In this document: in pieces, positions 11,661-41,828 of the stretch
How positions within the stretch are numbered: the first letter of the stretch is position 1
Layout of the letters: every line of letters starts with the position of its first letter
Source of the DNA: Aquila chrysaetos chrysaetos
Taxonomy: Eukaryota > Chordata > Aves > Accipitriformes > Accipitridae
Assembly (NCBI RefSeq): GCF_900496995.4
Contig: NC_044018.1
Span: 28,810,047 to 28,874,046 of the forward strand
Reading direction: 5' to 3'
DNA: 64,000 bases
Notes under the pieces: model-generated
Told to the model about the DNA's origin: nothing
What the model saw: only the letters and a program-made list of their open reading frames with translations
Database searches by the model: none
Program-made: the position numbers and the translations under genes

Positions 11661-13852
11661 ATGCGGGAGCGGAGGCCGGCACCGGCCGCCCCGGCCCGCT
11701 GCAAGCTGGTGCTGGTGGGCGACGTGCAGTGCGGCAAGACGGCCATGCTGCAGGTGTTGGCCAAGGATTGCTACCCCGAGGTGAGCTGGAGTACGGGACC
11801 GAGTTACCGGGAACCGGTCAGCGGGACCGGGAGCTGACGTTCTCGGTGCCGTTGCAGACGTACGTGCCCACCGTGTTTGAGAACTACACGGCGTGTCTGG
11901 TCAGCGAGGAGCAGCGGGTGGAGCTGAGCCTCTGGGACACCTCCGGTACCGGGGGGGGGGAAGGTGCATGCACAGGGGGGGGGGGGGGGGGTCCCTCCGG
12001 TACCGGGGGGTGCAGCGGGGCGAGGGCAGCCCTGGTCCCGGTGGGGGGTGATGGGGAGATTTGCTGGGGGAAGGTGGTTTGGGGTTTCGGGGGGGGGGGG
12101 GGGGGGGGTGGCAGGCCTGGGGTGTGGGGGGGGCTGCAGTGGAGGGAGCCCTGCAATGGGGCACGTTTGGGGTCCCTGCAGTGGGGGGGGGGGGGTGGCT
12201 TGGTGGCCGCAGTGGGGACACCTTGGGAGGGGAGGGCTGGTTCAGATTGTGGGGATGGATCCCTGGGGCTGGGGGGGCACAGGGGGGCCTGGCTGCCTGG
12301 GAGTCCCTGGGGACTGGCCCTGCGGCGGGGGGGGGGGGGGGGGGGGGGGGCACAGACACAGGCTGGGGGACACACACACAGGGCTGAGCCTCTTCCTGGA
12401 GGGGCACCCTGCACCCGTGTGAGCCCCCCCAGATATAGGGTATGGGGTGCTGGGGCCCCCATGCCCTCCCTATGGGGCTGCCTGTGAATGGGGAGGGGGG
12501 GATAATGGGGTATCCTGGTATTGCCACCCTCGGAGGGGAGGGGGGGGCCGGGGTAGCCCTGCCCTGGTGCTGCAGTGTCCCCCCTCGTCAGAGGGGGGGT
12601 CCCCGCCACCCGCGGTCCCCGCGTTGCTATGGCAATGCGCTGGCGCAGCCTCTTTGCTATTCCGCGCACGGAGCGTCTGGGCTGCAAAACCCCTCTGAGG
12701 CCCTTTGGGGTCGGGGGCGGTGATGGGGGGGGCACCCCGGCCACCCCCATACCCAGAGAGGCACCCCACTACCCCCGCACCCCCATGCACCATCTCTCCC
12801 CACAGTCCCCAGTGCAGTGCTGCTGGCCCCGGCTCCCCAGGGACCCTGTGAGGGTGGCAGCCCCCCCCTGTGTCCCAGCTGCCCCCTGACACCCCTGCCC
12901 ACTGGCGGGGCTCCCCAACATGGCGGGGGCGGCTGTTATATAAACACCGCGGGATCCATTTCCCGCTGCTTCGTTAGGGGCGATGGCGATGTTAATGGGT
13001 TGCGGGGAGCGGAGGTGGCATTTTGAGGGGGGGCTCTAGAGCTGTGTGCCCCCTACTCCAGGCAGAAAGGGGGCTGTGTCCCTTTGCAAGCGCCTCCTGA
13101 CCGGGGGCCTGAGTCCCTTGGGGGGGGGTGCTGTGCAATGACACCCCCTTTTCTCCTAGGCTCTCCCTACTATGACAACGTGCGTCCCCTTTGCTACAGC
13201 GACTCGGACGCTGTCCTGCTCTGCTTCGACATCAGCCGCCCTGAGACCCTGGACAGTGCGTCCAAGAAGGTGAGGGGTGGGGGAAGCCCCTCTGTGGGTG
13301 GGGGGGGGGGGGGACGGACCAGTTTGGGGTCCCCCCCCGCACTGATGGCAGCTCTATGCCCCATCCCCCCCCCCCCCCAACCCTGCAGTGGAAGACAGAG
13401 ATCCTGGACTATTGCCCCAACACACGGGTGCTGCTCATCGGCTGCAAGACAGACCTACGGACGGACCTGAGCACCCTGATGGAGCTCTCCCACCAGAAGC
13501 AGGCACCCATCTCCTATGAGCAGGTTGGGTTGGGGGGGGGGGGGTCCTATGGGGTGGGGTGTGGGTTTGGGGTGTTGCACCAGCCTCACGAAGGGTTGGG
13601 TTGCAGGGCTGTGCGGCGGCCAGGCAGCTGGGAGCTGAGAGCTACCTGGAGTGCTCGGCCTTCACCTCGGAGAAGAGCGTCCACAGCATCTTCCGGACTG
13701 TGTCCGGCATCTGCCTCAGCAAAGCCCCCCCGCAGCCCCCTAAAAGCCCCCCCCGCAGCCTCTCCAAGCGTCTCCTGCATCTGCCCAGCCGCTCCGAGCT
13801 CATCTCTTCCACCTTCAAGAAGGAAAAAGCAAAAAGCTGCTCCGTCATGTGA
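11661..13852 (+). CDS. RND1: Rho family GTPase 1 (atypical, Rnd1)
   Basis: Five exons: 11661-11780, 11858-11945, 13160-13269, 13389-13523 and 13607-13852, giving 232 residues, the same as human. Rnd1 is a GTP-locked Rho protein that antagonises RhoA and loosens actin stress fibres and adhesion. The P-loop GDVQCGKT is at 20-27. The switch II region reads [13 protein letters not shown], so the usual catalytic Gln after DTAG is Ser, as expected for the GTPase-dead Rnd group. The specificity motif is CKTDLRTD. The C-terminal extension ends in the prenylation box CSVM, preceded by [14 protein letters not shown] at 14288-14293 is the likely poly(A) signal. The large intron 2 (11946-13159) carries G-rich runs and some promoter-like sequence. 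Confidence 0.97.
12580..13035. promoter_or_regulatory. Promoter-like islands in RND1 intron 2
   Basis: Between poly-G stretches are two non-repetitive islands. One, at about 12610-12680, holds GTTGCTATGGCAAT, which is one base short of a perfect X-box palindrome. The other, at about 12930-13025, has TTATATAAA followed by CCGCGGG and a run of unique sequence. They may be an intronic enhancer or alternative promoter. No coding exon is seen. Confidence 0.25.
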
Positions 13853-14287
13853 AGGGGGGACATGAATGCTTCCCCCCTCCTCAAAGCCCCTTGGCTCCCC
13901 TGCGTCCTCAGGATGGGGTGGGGGGGGGCTGGACAGGGCCCTGGAGTCCTGTCCCCCCCCCAAGGAGGATGGGGTGCCTGCTACCCTCCCATCACACCGC
14001 CTCTCCTGCCAGCCCCCATCTTGGGGGGCAGCCCCCATGGAGCTGCCATAGGTGGGGGTTGAGGGGGGGGCCCAGGAAGGGTTGCTGCCCAACCCTGGGT
14101 GTGGGGGGGCTTATCCATGGACTCATCCTGTTTCATCACCCCCCCCCACCCCATCCCTCATCTGCTGCTTGGCCCTAGGGCCCCTCGTGGGGAGGGGGGT
14201 GCCGGGGCAGGGGGGGGGGGGGTGTTGTTTTATGGACTGTCTGGGGAGGGGGGGGGGGGGTGGTGTCTCTGTTCCATGGTCAGTGTT

Positions 14288-14293
14288 ATTAAA
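14288..14293 (+). terminator. RND1 poly(A) signal ATTAAA
   Basis: ATTAAA about 436 bases after the RND1 stop, in a short A/T-rich patch (14285-14325). This is the only plausible hexamer before the DDX23 promoter. Confidence 0.6.
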
Positions 14294-14329
14294 AAGCTTA
14301 TTTATTATCAGAAATATAACACTCACCCA

Positions 14330-14800
14330 CGTGCAGCGGGTGCCTGGTCCTGTGTTTGGCGGGGGGGGAATCCTGTGTTTGGGGGGGGGGGGGGGGGGTG
14401 TTGGGTGTTATTGGGGTTCACCCTGGGGTGGGGTCCCTCCTGTGTCACCGGCGCCAGCGGGGAAGGGTGACAGCGACGCTGACGCGCGCCTGTGCCGTCA
14501 CCCACGGGTGGTGATGCAGAGGCCAAAGTCCCTGGGGTGTGGGGTGCTGTTGGGTGCCTCCCTGGGCACCCCATAAGGGCCCCCCCCCCCCCCTTTCCTG
14601 CTGCCCCCAGCCCTTCCCTGGCTGGACCCCCCCCCCCCAACTTGGGAACAGGGGCTGTCAATGGGGCTGGGGGGGGTGTGGGGCTCTCGCACGACGCCGT
14701 GGGGGACGTGGGGATATGGGGGGGGGGGGGTCGTCATTGCGGAGGTTTGGGGGTTCACGGGGTCGGGGCGCTGCGCGGCGGAGGGACCCGCGGGGCGCGG
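14330..14800. other. Intergenic spacer RND1-DDX23
   Basis: G/C homopolymer-rich spacer. I see no gene, clear repeat unit or RNA structure. The frames that read through it are glycine and proline shadows. Confidence 0.5.
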
Positions 14801-14804
14801 GGGT

Positions 14805-14820
14805 TGCTGGGAATTGTAGT
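14805..14820. promoter_or_regulatory. ZNF143-type element in the DDX23 promoter
   Basis: TGCTGGGAATTGTAGT is the reverse complement of the ACTACAATTCCCAGCA element bound by ZNF143/STAF, common in housekeeping promoters. It is about 100 bases upstream of the inferred DDX23 exon 1 donor. Confidence 0.7.
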
Positions 14821-14829
14821 TCCGGCGCG

Positions 14830-14923
14830 GAGGGGGGCGGCCTCGCTTTCCCGGCGTGCCCCGCGGCGCCCGGCGGACATGGCGGCGGGGCGGCTCTGAG
14901 GCCTGGGCCTGCGGGCGGCGGCG
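14830..14923 (+). other. DDX23 non-coding exon 1
   Basis: A GC-rich segment containing GACATGGCGGC (a YY1-like element) ends in a donor GCG|GTGAGAG at 14923/14924. The next acceptor, CCGTGCAG ending at 15488, abuts the DDX23 ATG directly, so exon 1 carries the whole 5' UTR. The 5' edge is approximate. Confidence 0.5.
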
Positions 14924-15084
14924 GTGAGAGCGGGCCTGGCGTTGGGGGGGGGGTGTCGGGCTCCTACGGCCGCTGGGCTCTCCCGCAGGAAGGTGCCGGG
15001 GACCCCCGTGGGTCCGAGGGGCTGGAGGATCCCGCTACCGCGTCACCGGGCTGCACCCAGGGCAGGGCCTGGATTCCCGGTCCT

Positions 15085-15475
15085 CCGGGTCCTCCAGCCT
15101 TACCCGCTTCCACCCGGGGTTCCTCGGCGCCCCTCCTGGGTCTCCCAGCCCTCCCCGGGTCCCCCTGTGCCCCCCGCTCCCTCCCGGGTTCCCCCAGCCC
15201 TCCCCGGGTCCCCCTGAGCCCCCCCTGCACCCTCCCGGGGTCCCCCAGCCCTTCCCGCTCCCTCCCCACCAGGTCTCCTGCACCACCACTCCCGGGTCCC
15301 CCAGCCCTCCCCGGGTTCCCCTCCGCCCCCCCCCCCGGGCCCCCCAGTCCTCCCGCTCCCTCCCGGGGTCCGCAGCCCTTCCCACTCCCTCTCCAGGTCT
15401 TTTGCTCTCCCTGCCCTGGGTCCCCCAGCCCTCCCCCCTCCCGGGGTCCTCCCCCGTTCCCCGCTCTATCTGACC
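15085..15475. repeat. C-rich minisatellite, DDX23 intron 1
   Basis: Tandem imperfect units built on CCCCCAGCCCTCCCCGGGT and CTCCCGGGGTCC, with periods of roughly 30-36 bases, ending just before the acceptor. The strand asymmetry (C/T on plus) is strong. Confidence 0.75.
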
Positions 15476-15488
15476 CTCTTCCGTGCAG

Positions 15489-20462
<4,974 letters not shown>

Positions 20463-20589
20463 TAGCACCCACCAGCACGGTCCCCCCCTCTCCCAGCCCA
20501 ACGTCCCTGTGTGCCGTAGTGTCCCCTGTCCCCCCGCCCTCGCCAGAGACACAGACACGGGCGCCTCCGAGCACTCTTGTGTTTCTGAA

Positions 20590-21491
20590 ACCGGTTACAG
20601 GGAAATCAGTGCTTTCTACAAAAGAAATTATAACAAATCTGTGGCCCCCACCCGTCCCCCACCCCTGCCGGCTCAGGCCGGCTCCCTGCAAAGGGCCCCG
20701 GGGGGGGGGCTCGGCCCAGCGCCAGGACCCTGTGCCGAGCAGCCCCCAGCCAAGGGCAGCGGGTGCCATATTTACAGGACTGTGCGGTGACGTGCGGTGA
20801 CAGCTACGCGGGGAGGGGGGCAACGGGGACGGGACAGCGAGTGCAGGCGTGGAGCGGCCCCCCCCCCCCCCCATGCAGGGTCCGGCCGCCCTTCTCTGTC
20901 CCCCGTTCCCCCAGGGAGGAAGCGGTTTGGCTGCGGTGACCGGGGCAGGGAGAAATTGGTGCAGAGCGAAGCGACTGGTGTGGCCCCCTCCTCCTGGGGG
21001 TCCCATGCAGGGGCAGGGGAGGGGGCAGGTCAAGCCCTGGGGAGGGGGGAGCAGGCACCTTCCCCTTCTTCCTCGGGTCTGCGCGGGATGGGGGACACTG
21101 CTAAAACTGTCCCCCCCCTCTCCCCGTTACCTGGCCCACAGGTCTTTTCAGGGGGAGGCACCCTCTGTTTATGACAGCTGCCCTGCGGGGAATGAGACAG
21201 CCTGCGATGCGGGGGCCAGGCGGGGAAACTGAGGCAGGGAGAAGGCGTGTGGCTGCCCCCAGATCCCCAGGAGCTGGGGTGGGGTCCTGGGGCATCCTGG
21301 CTGCCAGCCCCCCCTGTGCTTATGGCTGAAGACGTGCCCGGGGGGCCGGGCGCGAGGAAGCTGCCGGTGCGGAGGATTTCCCCGAGAGAGGGAGATTGTC
21401 TGAGCACCCCCAGCACGGGGCTGGGGCGAGGCGGGGAGCGCCCGGGGTGGGGGGACCGGTTCCCAGCCGTGTCCCCCCCCCCTCCCCACCC
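20590..21491 (-). other. CACNB3 3' UTR (inferred)
   Basis: Sequence downstream of the CACNB3 stop on the minus strand. The A/T-rich patch at 20605-20645 is the likely 3' end; a second patch (minus strand GTAAATATGG, about 20768-20777) lies within. No canonical AATAAA is visible on the minus strand, so the end is uncertain. A GGGGAAACTGAGGCAGG word at about 21225-21241 recalls an inverted MIR-type SINE core. Confidence 0.45.
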
Positions 21492-27308
<5,817 letters not shown>

Positions 27309-28030
27309 GCCCGGCGGCACCCACCGGAGGCCCCGGGATCCCGGCGGGGCCGCCCCGCACCGGACCGCGGCGCTCCACCGGGAAGGGCCGCGTCGCCGCC
27401 GCCGCCACTGCCGCGCTCCGCATCACACGGGGCCGCCGGGGCGTCCCGGCCGTCCCCGCCCCCGCCTGCCCGCCCCCGCGCCCATCCCCGTGGCGTCCGG
27501 TCCGCGCCCCCGCAGCCGGGCAGCCACCGGGGGGGCACCGGGGGGGATAGACCCTACCCGCAACCCGCGGTGCTGAAGGGACGGTCCGGGCGGCACCGGG
27601 AAAGAGGAGCCCCGGAGCCGTCACCTCCGTGCCCACGCGTGTTCGGGGGATGCGGGAGCCCCGAGCCCTGCCGTCCGCAACCCACCGGCACGGGTCCCGC
27701 GGCTGCCGTGCTCCCCCCCCCCGGGGGTATCTACCGCCCTCCCCCCGGGGGTATCTACCCCCCCCACGGGGGAGTAACTGCCCCCATATAGCCCCGCGTG
27801 GGGCAGGCGGGGCCGCGGGGGGGGGGGCGGGGGGGCGAGGGGGGGGGCGAGCAGCCCACCCGCACACTCGCCCCACGCCCCGTGTCCCCGTCGTGCCCAC
27901 GGGGGCGGTCGGATCCGTCCCGGTGCCGCGGTGCTGCAGCATCACTGCACCGCCCGGCCCGGAGCGATGGGCGGGGGCTGCGGCGGCCCCGGGGAGAGGG
28001 CGGCGGCGGGGTGACGGGGATCCGTCCCGG
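27309..28030. other. CACNB3 upstream CpG-rich region
   Basis: Extremely C+G-rich sequence upstream of the CACNB3 long-form start, with a duplicated GGGGGTATCTAC(C) word at about 27722-27757. It is probably promoter sequence for the long isoform. No coding exon is supported on either strand. Confidence 0.4.
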
Positions 28031-28034
28031 GGAA

Positions 28035-28620
28035 CCCCGGCATGGGCAGGATCAGGCCCGGGGACCCCCGGGAGGGTCAAGGTCTGACCCAGGGACCCAA
28101 GGCATGGGCAGGATCGGGCCCAGGGAGGTTTAGTGTGCACAGGGCCTGGCCTAGAGAGCTCCTGCGTGGCCAAGGACTGTCCTGAGGAGTCCCAGTATGG
28201 GCAGGATCCGGCCCAGGGAGCCCCAGTATGGGCAGGATCTGGTCCGGGGACCCCCAGCGTGGCCAGGATCCGGCTCAGGGAGCCCCAATATGGGCAGGAT
28301 CTGGTTCAGGGAGTCCCAGTATGGGCAGGATCTGGTCCAGGGAGTCCCAGTATGGCCAAGATCCAGTCCAGGGACCCCCAGCATGGTCAGGGTCTGACCC
28401 TGGGATCCCCAGCAGAGTCAGGATCCGGCCCAGAGGTCCCCAGCATGGCCAGGATCCATCCCAGAGAGCTCCAGGAGGGCCAGGGTCTGGTCCGGGGAGT
28501 CCCAGTATGGGCAGGATCTGGTCCGGGGAGTCCCAGTATGGCCAAGATCCGGCCCAGGGACCCCCAGCATGGGCAGGGTATGACCCAAGGACCCCCAGCA
28601 TGGGCAGGATCCGACCCGGG
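28035..28620. repeat. Minisatellite, 31-bp unit, about 18 copies, between CACNB3 and ADCY6
   Basis: Tandem units of about 31 bases of the type TATGGGCAGGATCYGGYCC followed by RGGGASYCCCAG. About 18 copies can be counted, with one longer insert near 28125. Because 31 is not a multiple of three, each frame cycles through all readings and gives repetitive spurious proteins on both strands. Confidence 0.9.
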
Positions 28621-28853
28621 GCAGGGCGAGGCGCAGGCAGAACCTCAGCACCCATCCCTGCGGTGGTGGGTGCCGGTACCCAGTGAGGGTGTTCTGGGAC
28701 AGCCCCCCCCCCCCCCCCGGGTGTCACCCGAGGTGCAACCTGGCCTGTGCCCCACGCTGGGCTCCGGTGCCACACACCACCCCCCCCCCGTGCCCCGCGC
28801 GGCGGGACTTCCGCGTGGGGCCACGGGGACACGGGCCCGGCGGCGGCTGCTAA

Positions 28854-28864
28854 TTAATGATTAA
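28854..28864. promoter_or_regulatory. HNF1-like palindrome upstream of ADCY6
   Basis: TTAATGATTAA is the core of the HNF1 palindrome GTTAATNATTAAC. It sits in an A/T island (TAATTAATGATTAATC) within otherwise G/C-rich intergenic DNA, about 1.2 kb before the inferred ADCY6 first exon. It could also bind POU or paired-type homeodomains. Confidence 0.4.
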
Positions 28865-29004
28865 TCTGCGCTCCCCGGGGCGCAGCGCTGCTGCGGGGGG
28901 GGCCGCGGGGCCCGGCGCCGCCGCTGCGGGGGGGGGGTCTGTGGGCGGGGGGGACTCGGCCACGGGCGGGGGGTGGCCGGGGCCTGACCCATGCACACGC
29001 GTGG

Positions 29005-29760
29005 GGTACGGGCATGGGGTACGGGCGTGGGGTGGGGGGGGCCCCAGGAGGGGATCCCAGTGAGGGGGTGCCCTGCGCCCCACCTGGGCATGGGGTGCTG
29101 ATGGGGGTGTGCGTGCAAATGGGTGGGTGGGAGTGTGCAAGGGGCAGTGGGGTGTGCAAGGGGGGGGTGTGTGTGCAAGGGGGTGTGTGCAAACCGTGTG
29201 TGCGCACGCGTGTGTGCAAGGGGTGTGCACACACGTGCGTGCGCGTGCAAAACGAGAGTGTGTGCGTGCAAGGGGGTGGGTGGGTGCGTGCGCGTGTGCG
29301 TGCCGGGGTGCTTAAGGGGTGTGTGGGTGTGCGCGCAGGGGGCTACGTGTGCATGTGTGCACCCACACACGCAAAGGGGCGTACGGGTGCGCGTGCAACA
29401 GGGCTGCACACGTGTGCAAGGGTGTGCGCGTGTGTCGGTGCAAGGGGGGTGTGTGTGTGTGCAGGGTGGGTGTGCGGGGGCGGGGGGCACTGGGGTGGGG
29501 GTGTGCGGGGGTGCGTGTAGGGGTGCGTGTGCAAGGGACACGCTCGAAGGGGGTGTGTGCGTGTGCAGATCAGGGGGTGCACGGGTGGGTGGGTGTGGGG
29601 GGTGCGTGTTTGTGCGCGCGCGGGGGGGGGGGGGGGGGGCCCGGCTGCGCGAGTCCCCGTTGTCCCCGCCATGTCGGTGCAGCGCGGCGGTGCGTGTGTG
29701 CGTGTGTCTGTGTGTGCGTGTGTGTGTCTGTGTGTGTGTGTGCGCGCAGCCCCGGGGGTG
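29005..29760. repeat. TG/TGCA-rich satellite-like tract upstream of ADCY6
   Basis: Alternating GTGTGC, GTGCAAGGGG and GTGTGTG words with long (TG)n blocks near 29690-29745. Alternating purine-pyrimidine DNA of this kind can form Z-DNA. It produces cysteine/valine- and histidine/threonine-rich spurious frames. Confidence 0.8.
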
Positions 29761-29859
29761 CCGGTCCTCCCGTGCCCGCGCGCGCGCCCGCCGCCCCCGC
29801 GTACCGCCCGCGCCTCCCCCGCCGCACCGGGCCGCTCCGGGCCGTACCGGGCCGTACCG

Positions 29860-30155
29860 GGCCGCCACCGTCGCCGCTGCGCCTTTAAGGCCGCCGGCCG
29901 GGAGCGCCCGGGAGCGGATCCAGGGCGGGGGGGGGGGGGGGAGGGAAACAGGCGGCGGAGGGGCAGGGGAAGGGGCGGGGGCGGGGGGCTGGGGAAGGGA
30001 ACGGGACGGGACCGGGAACCGGGGCCGCCACGACACGGGGGGCAGGAAGGGTGGGGAGGGGGGGCGGGTTGCAGCGCGGCCGCCGTGTAGGAACGGGCGG
30101 CGGCGGGGCCGTGCCGGGGCGCGGGGCCCCGCGGGCGGCGGCGCCGGAGGCGGAG
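29860..30155 (+). promoter_or_regulatory. ADCY6 CpG-island promoter and non-coding exon 1
   Basis: A CpG island ends in a donor CGGAG|GTGAGCG at 30155/30156. The next acceptor (GGTGCCCGCAG, ending at 30981) begins the first coding exon one base before the ATG. This implies a non-coding exon 1 ending at 30155; its 5' end, perhaps 30020-30080, cannot be fixed. Confidence 0.45.
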
Positions 30156-30982
30156 GTGAGCGGGGCCGACCGGGCGCGGCGGGCGAGGGGGACGGGGACG
30201 GGGACCGGGACCGGGACCGGGACCGGGGCGCTGCGCGGGGATCGGGGCGGTGGGGCTGGTGGGGAGCGGCAACACCGGGCTGGGCCCCGGGGCGGCGGGA
30301 GCGGTGCGGCCCCCGGGGGAGGGGAGGGGGGGTGCTGCCCGGTATTCGGGCGGCTGCCCGGTGCCCGGGGCGGCGGGAGCTGCTCGGGGCGGCGGCGGGA
30401 GGGCGCTGGCGGGTCCGGGGTGCACGGGCCGGGCTCGGCCGGGGCTCCCCGCGGGCCGTGCCCGGAGCAGGCGGGCGTACAGGCAGGGAGGCGGCCGCCG
30501 CCGGGGCCGGCCCTTCCCCGGTGGCCGTTCTCCACCGCCGCTCGTCCGGGGCTGGGACCGGCTGCCACGTCCCGGCTGGTCCCCGGTGCCCCGGGGCCAC
30601 GGTGTCCGGTGCAGCCCGTTGGCCGCTGTTCAAGACAAACAGGGCCGGGACACCCGGGATGGTTTCAGCTTTGCCACAGGTCGCTGCACCGGGGAGGACG
30701 GGTTTGGGGTGGCCTTGGTAGCGCCAAGCACCAGGCACCAGGGCACCGGCACCGGGCACCCAGTGCTGGCCGTTATCGCAGGGACCGTGGGGCTGGTGGG
30801 AGAGCTGGGGCTTGGGGTCTGCATCTCCCAGGATGGGTGGGACACCGGGGCCCTTCTCTGCTCACGCTGCCTGTCCCTGCTGGGTGGGAGAAATGCTGCT
30901 TCCCACCCCGGTGGGCACCGGGGTCCTTCTCGGGGCCTTGGGGTGGGGGACAGAGCGCTGACCCCCTCCCGGTGCCCGCAGC

Positions 30983-40620
<9,638 letters not shown>

Positions 40621-40742
40621 GGGGGGGGCCCCCTGTGGCGTCCCCCATCCCTGCCCCCCCCCTCCCCCCGCCCCGCCAGGCTCGTGCCCCCCAGCCTGTG
40701 CTTGGGGTCAGGCAAAAAAAGGAAAAATCCCCAAATCCACTT

Positions 40743-40779
<37 letters not shown>

Positions 40780-41229
40780 AAAAGGGAGAAATGGACACAA
40801 GGGTGGTAGCTAGGGGGGCCCTGCTGTGGCCCCCCCCCAGGGTGTTGTGTTGGGGGGGGGGGGCATTTCCTAGCCCCGCACCAGGGTGTTTGCAGGGGCG
40901 TGTCGGGGTGCAGCCCCCCCCCCCCCCCCTTTGCCGAAATCCCCCATGTGCCAAAGAGGGGAGATGGGGGCCCCCCCCCGGGGAAGGGGCTGGGGGGGGT
41001 GTGGTGGTGGGGTTTGGGGGTGGGGGTGTCCCCAACCCCCTCCGTGTGCCAAATTGAAGTGCCGCCTGCCTGGGGGGGCGCAGGCAAAGCACCTTTGTGG
41101 CCCCCCCAGACCCTCCTGGGGTCCCAGCCCTCCCTCGCTGGGGGTCCCACTCCCTCCTGGGGGCTGCCGGTGGGGAGAGGAGGGGGGGCAGCACCCCCCC
41201 CTTTTAAATGCAAAAAAAAATAATGAAGT

Positions 41230-41267
<38 letters not shown>

Positions 41268-41400
41268 AAGCAGTTTTGGGGCAGGGAGGGCTGGGGGCTC
41301 AGCCCGGGGGGGGGGGGGGGGGGGGCACCGGCCCCCCCTCCCAGCGCAGACCTGAGGTACTTTGTCCTTCGTGTGTACAGATAAATTATATATAAAACTC
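40621..41400 (+). other. ADCY6 3' UTR with long A and T homopolymers
   Basis: C/G-rich 3' UTR containing an uninterrupted 28-A run (40747-40774) and a 34-T run (41233-41266) about 460 bases apart. It ends in the A/T-rich patch ATAAATTATATATAAAACTC (41381-41400), whose TATAAA or ATAAAT hexamers are the probable poly(A) signal. The next 240 bases up to the CCNT1 promoter hold no gene. Confidence 0.55.
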
Positions 41401-41655
41401 ACTTTGGATACGAGCTATGGCCTGGCGTGTGGGTCCCGGGGAGGGGGGTCCTGGGTCCGGGGGGGGGGGGGAGCCCGGTCCCGGGGGGGGGCGGCCGCGG
41501 TCCCGGTGGGGAGGTGAGGGGGGGGCCCCAGGCAGGGCCCTGAGGTGCGGGCCGGGCGCTGGAGCCACGGGAAAGCCGGAACCGGGGTGGCGGGGGGGGG
41601 AGTCCCGGGGTCCACGGGAGACCGTGGGTGCCCCCCCCCCTTCCCAACCACTTCT

Positions 41656-41683
41656 TGCGCAGGCGTAACGAAGCGCGCATGCG
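41656..41683. promoter_or_regulatory. CCNT1 promoter with two NRF1-type sites
   Basis: TGCGCAGGCG at 41656-41665 and GCGCATGCGT at about 41674-41683 both match the NRF1 palindrome YGCGCANGCGC closely. They lie 145-175 bases before the CCNT1 start in a CpG island, with GCGTCAC (CRE half-like) alongside. Confidence 0.55.
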
Positions 41684-41828
41684 TCACACTGGCTCCTCCG
41701 CTGCCGCTCCCCCTCCCGCCCCTGTGACGCAGCCGTACGCGCGCGCCGCCGCCGCCCTGCGTGCGCCGGGTCGCCGTTGCGTGCGTCCGTGCGTGCGTCC
41801 GTCCGTGCGCGCGCGGGCGCAGATCGCC

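Noticed and set aside
28133-28864. Repetitive frames reading MGRIW/QYGQDL units
   Set aside because: Direct translation of the 31-base minisatellite in shifting frames, on both strands.
29014-29520. Cysteine/valine-rich frames upstream of ADCY6
   Set aside because: Product of a TG/TGCA satellite tract; no signal peptide or homology, and the same region is open on the opposite strand.
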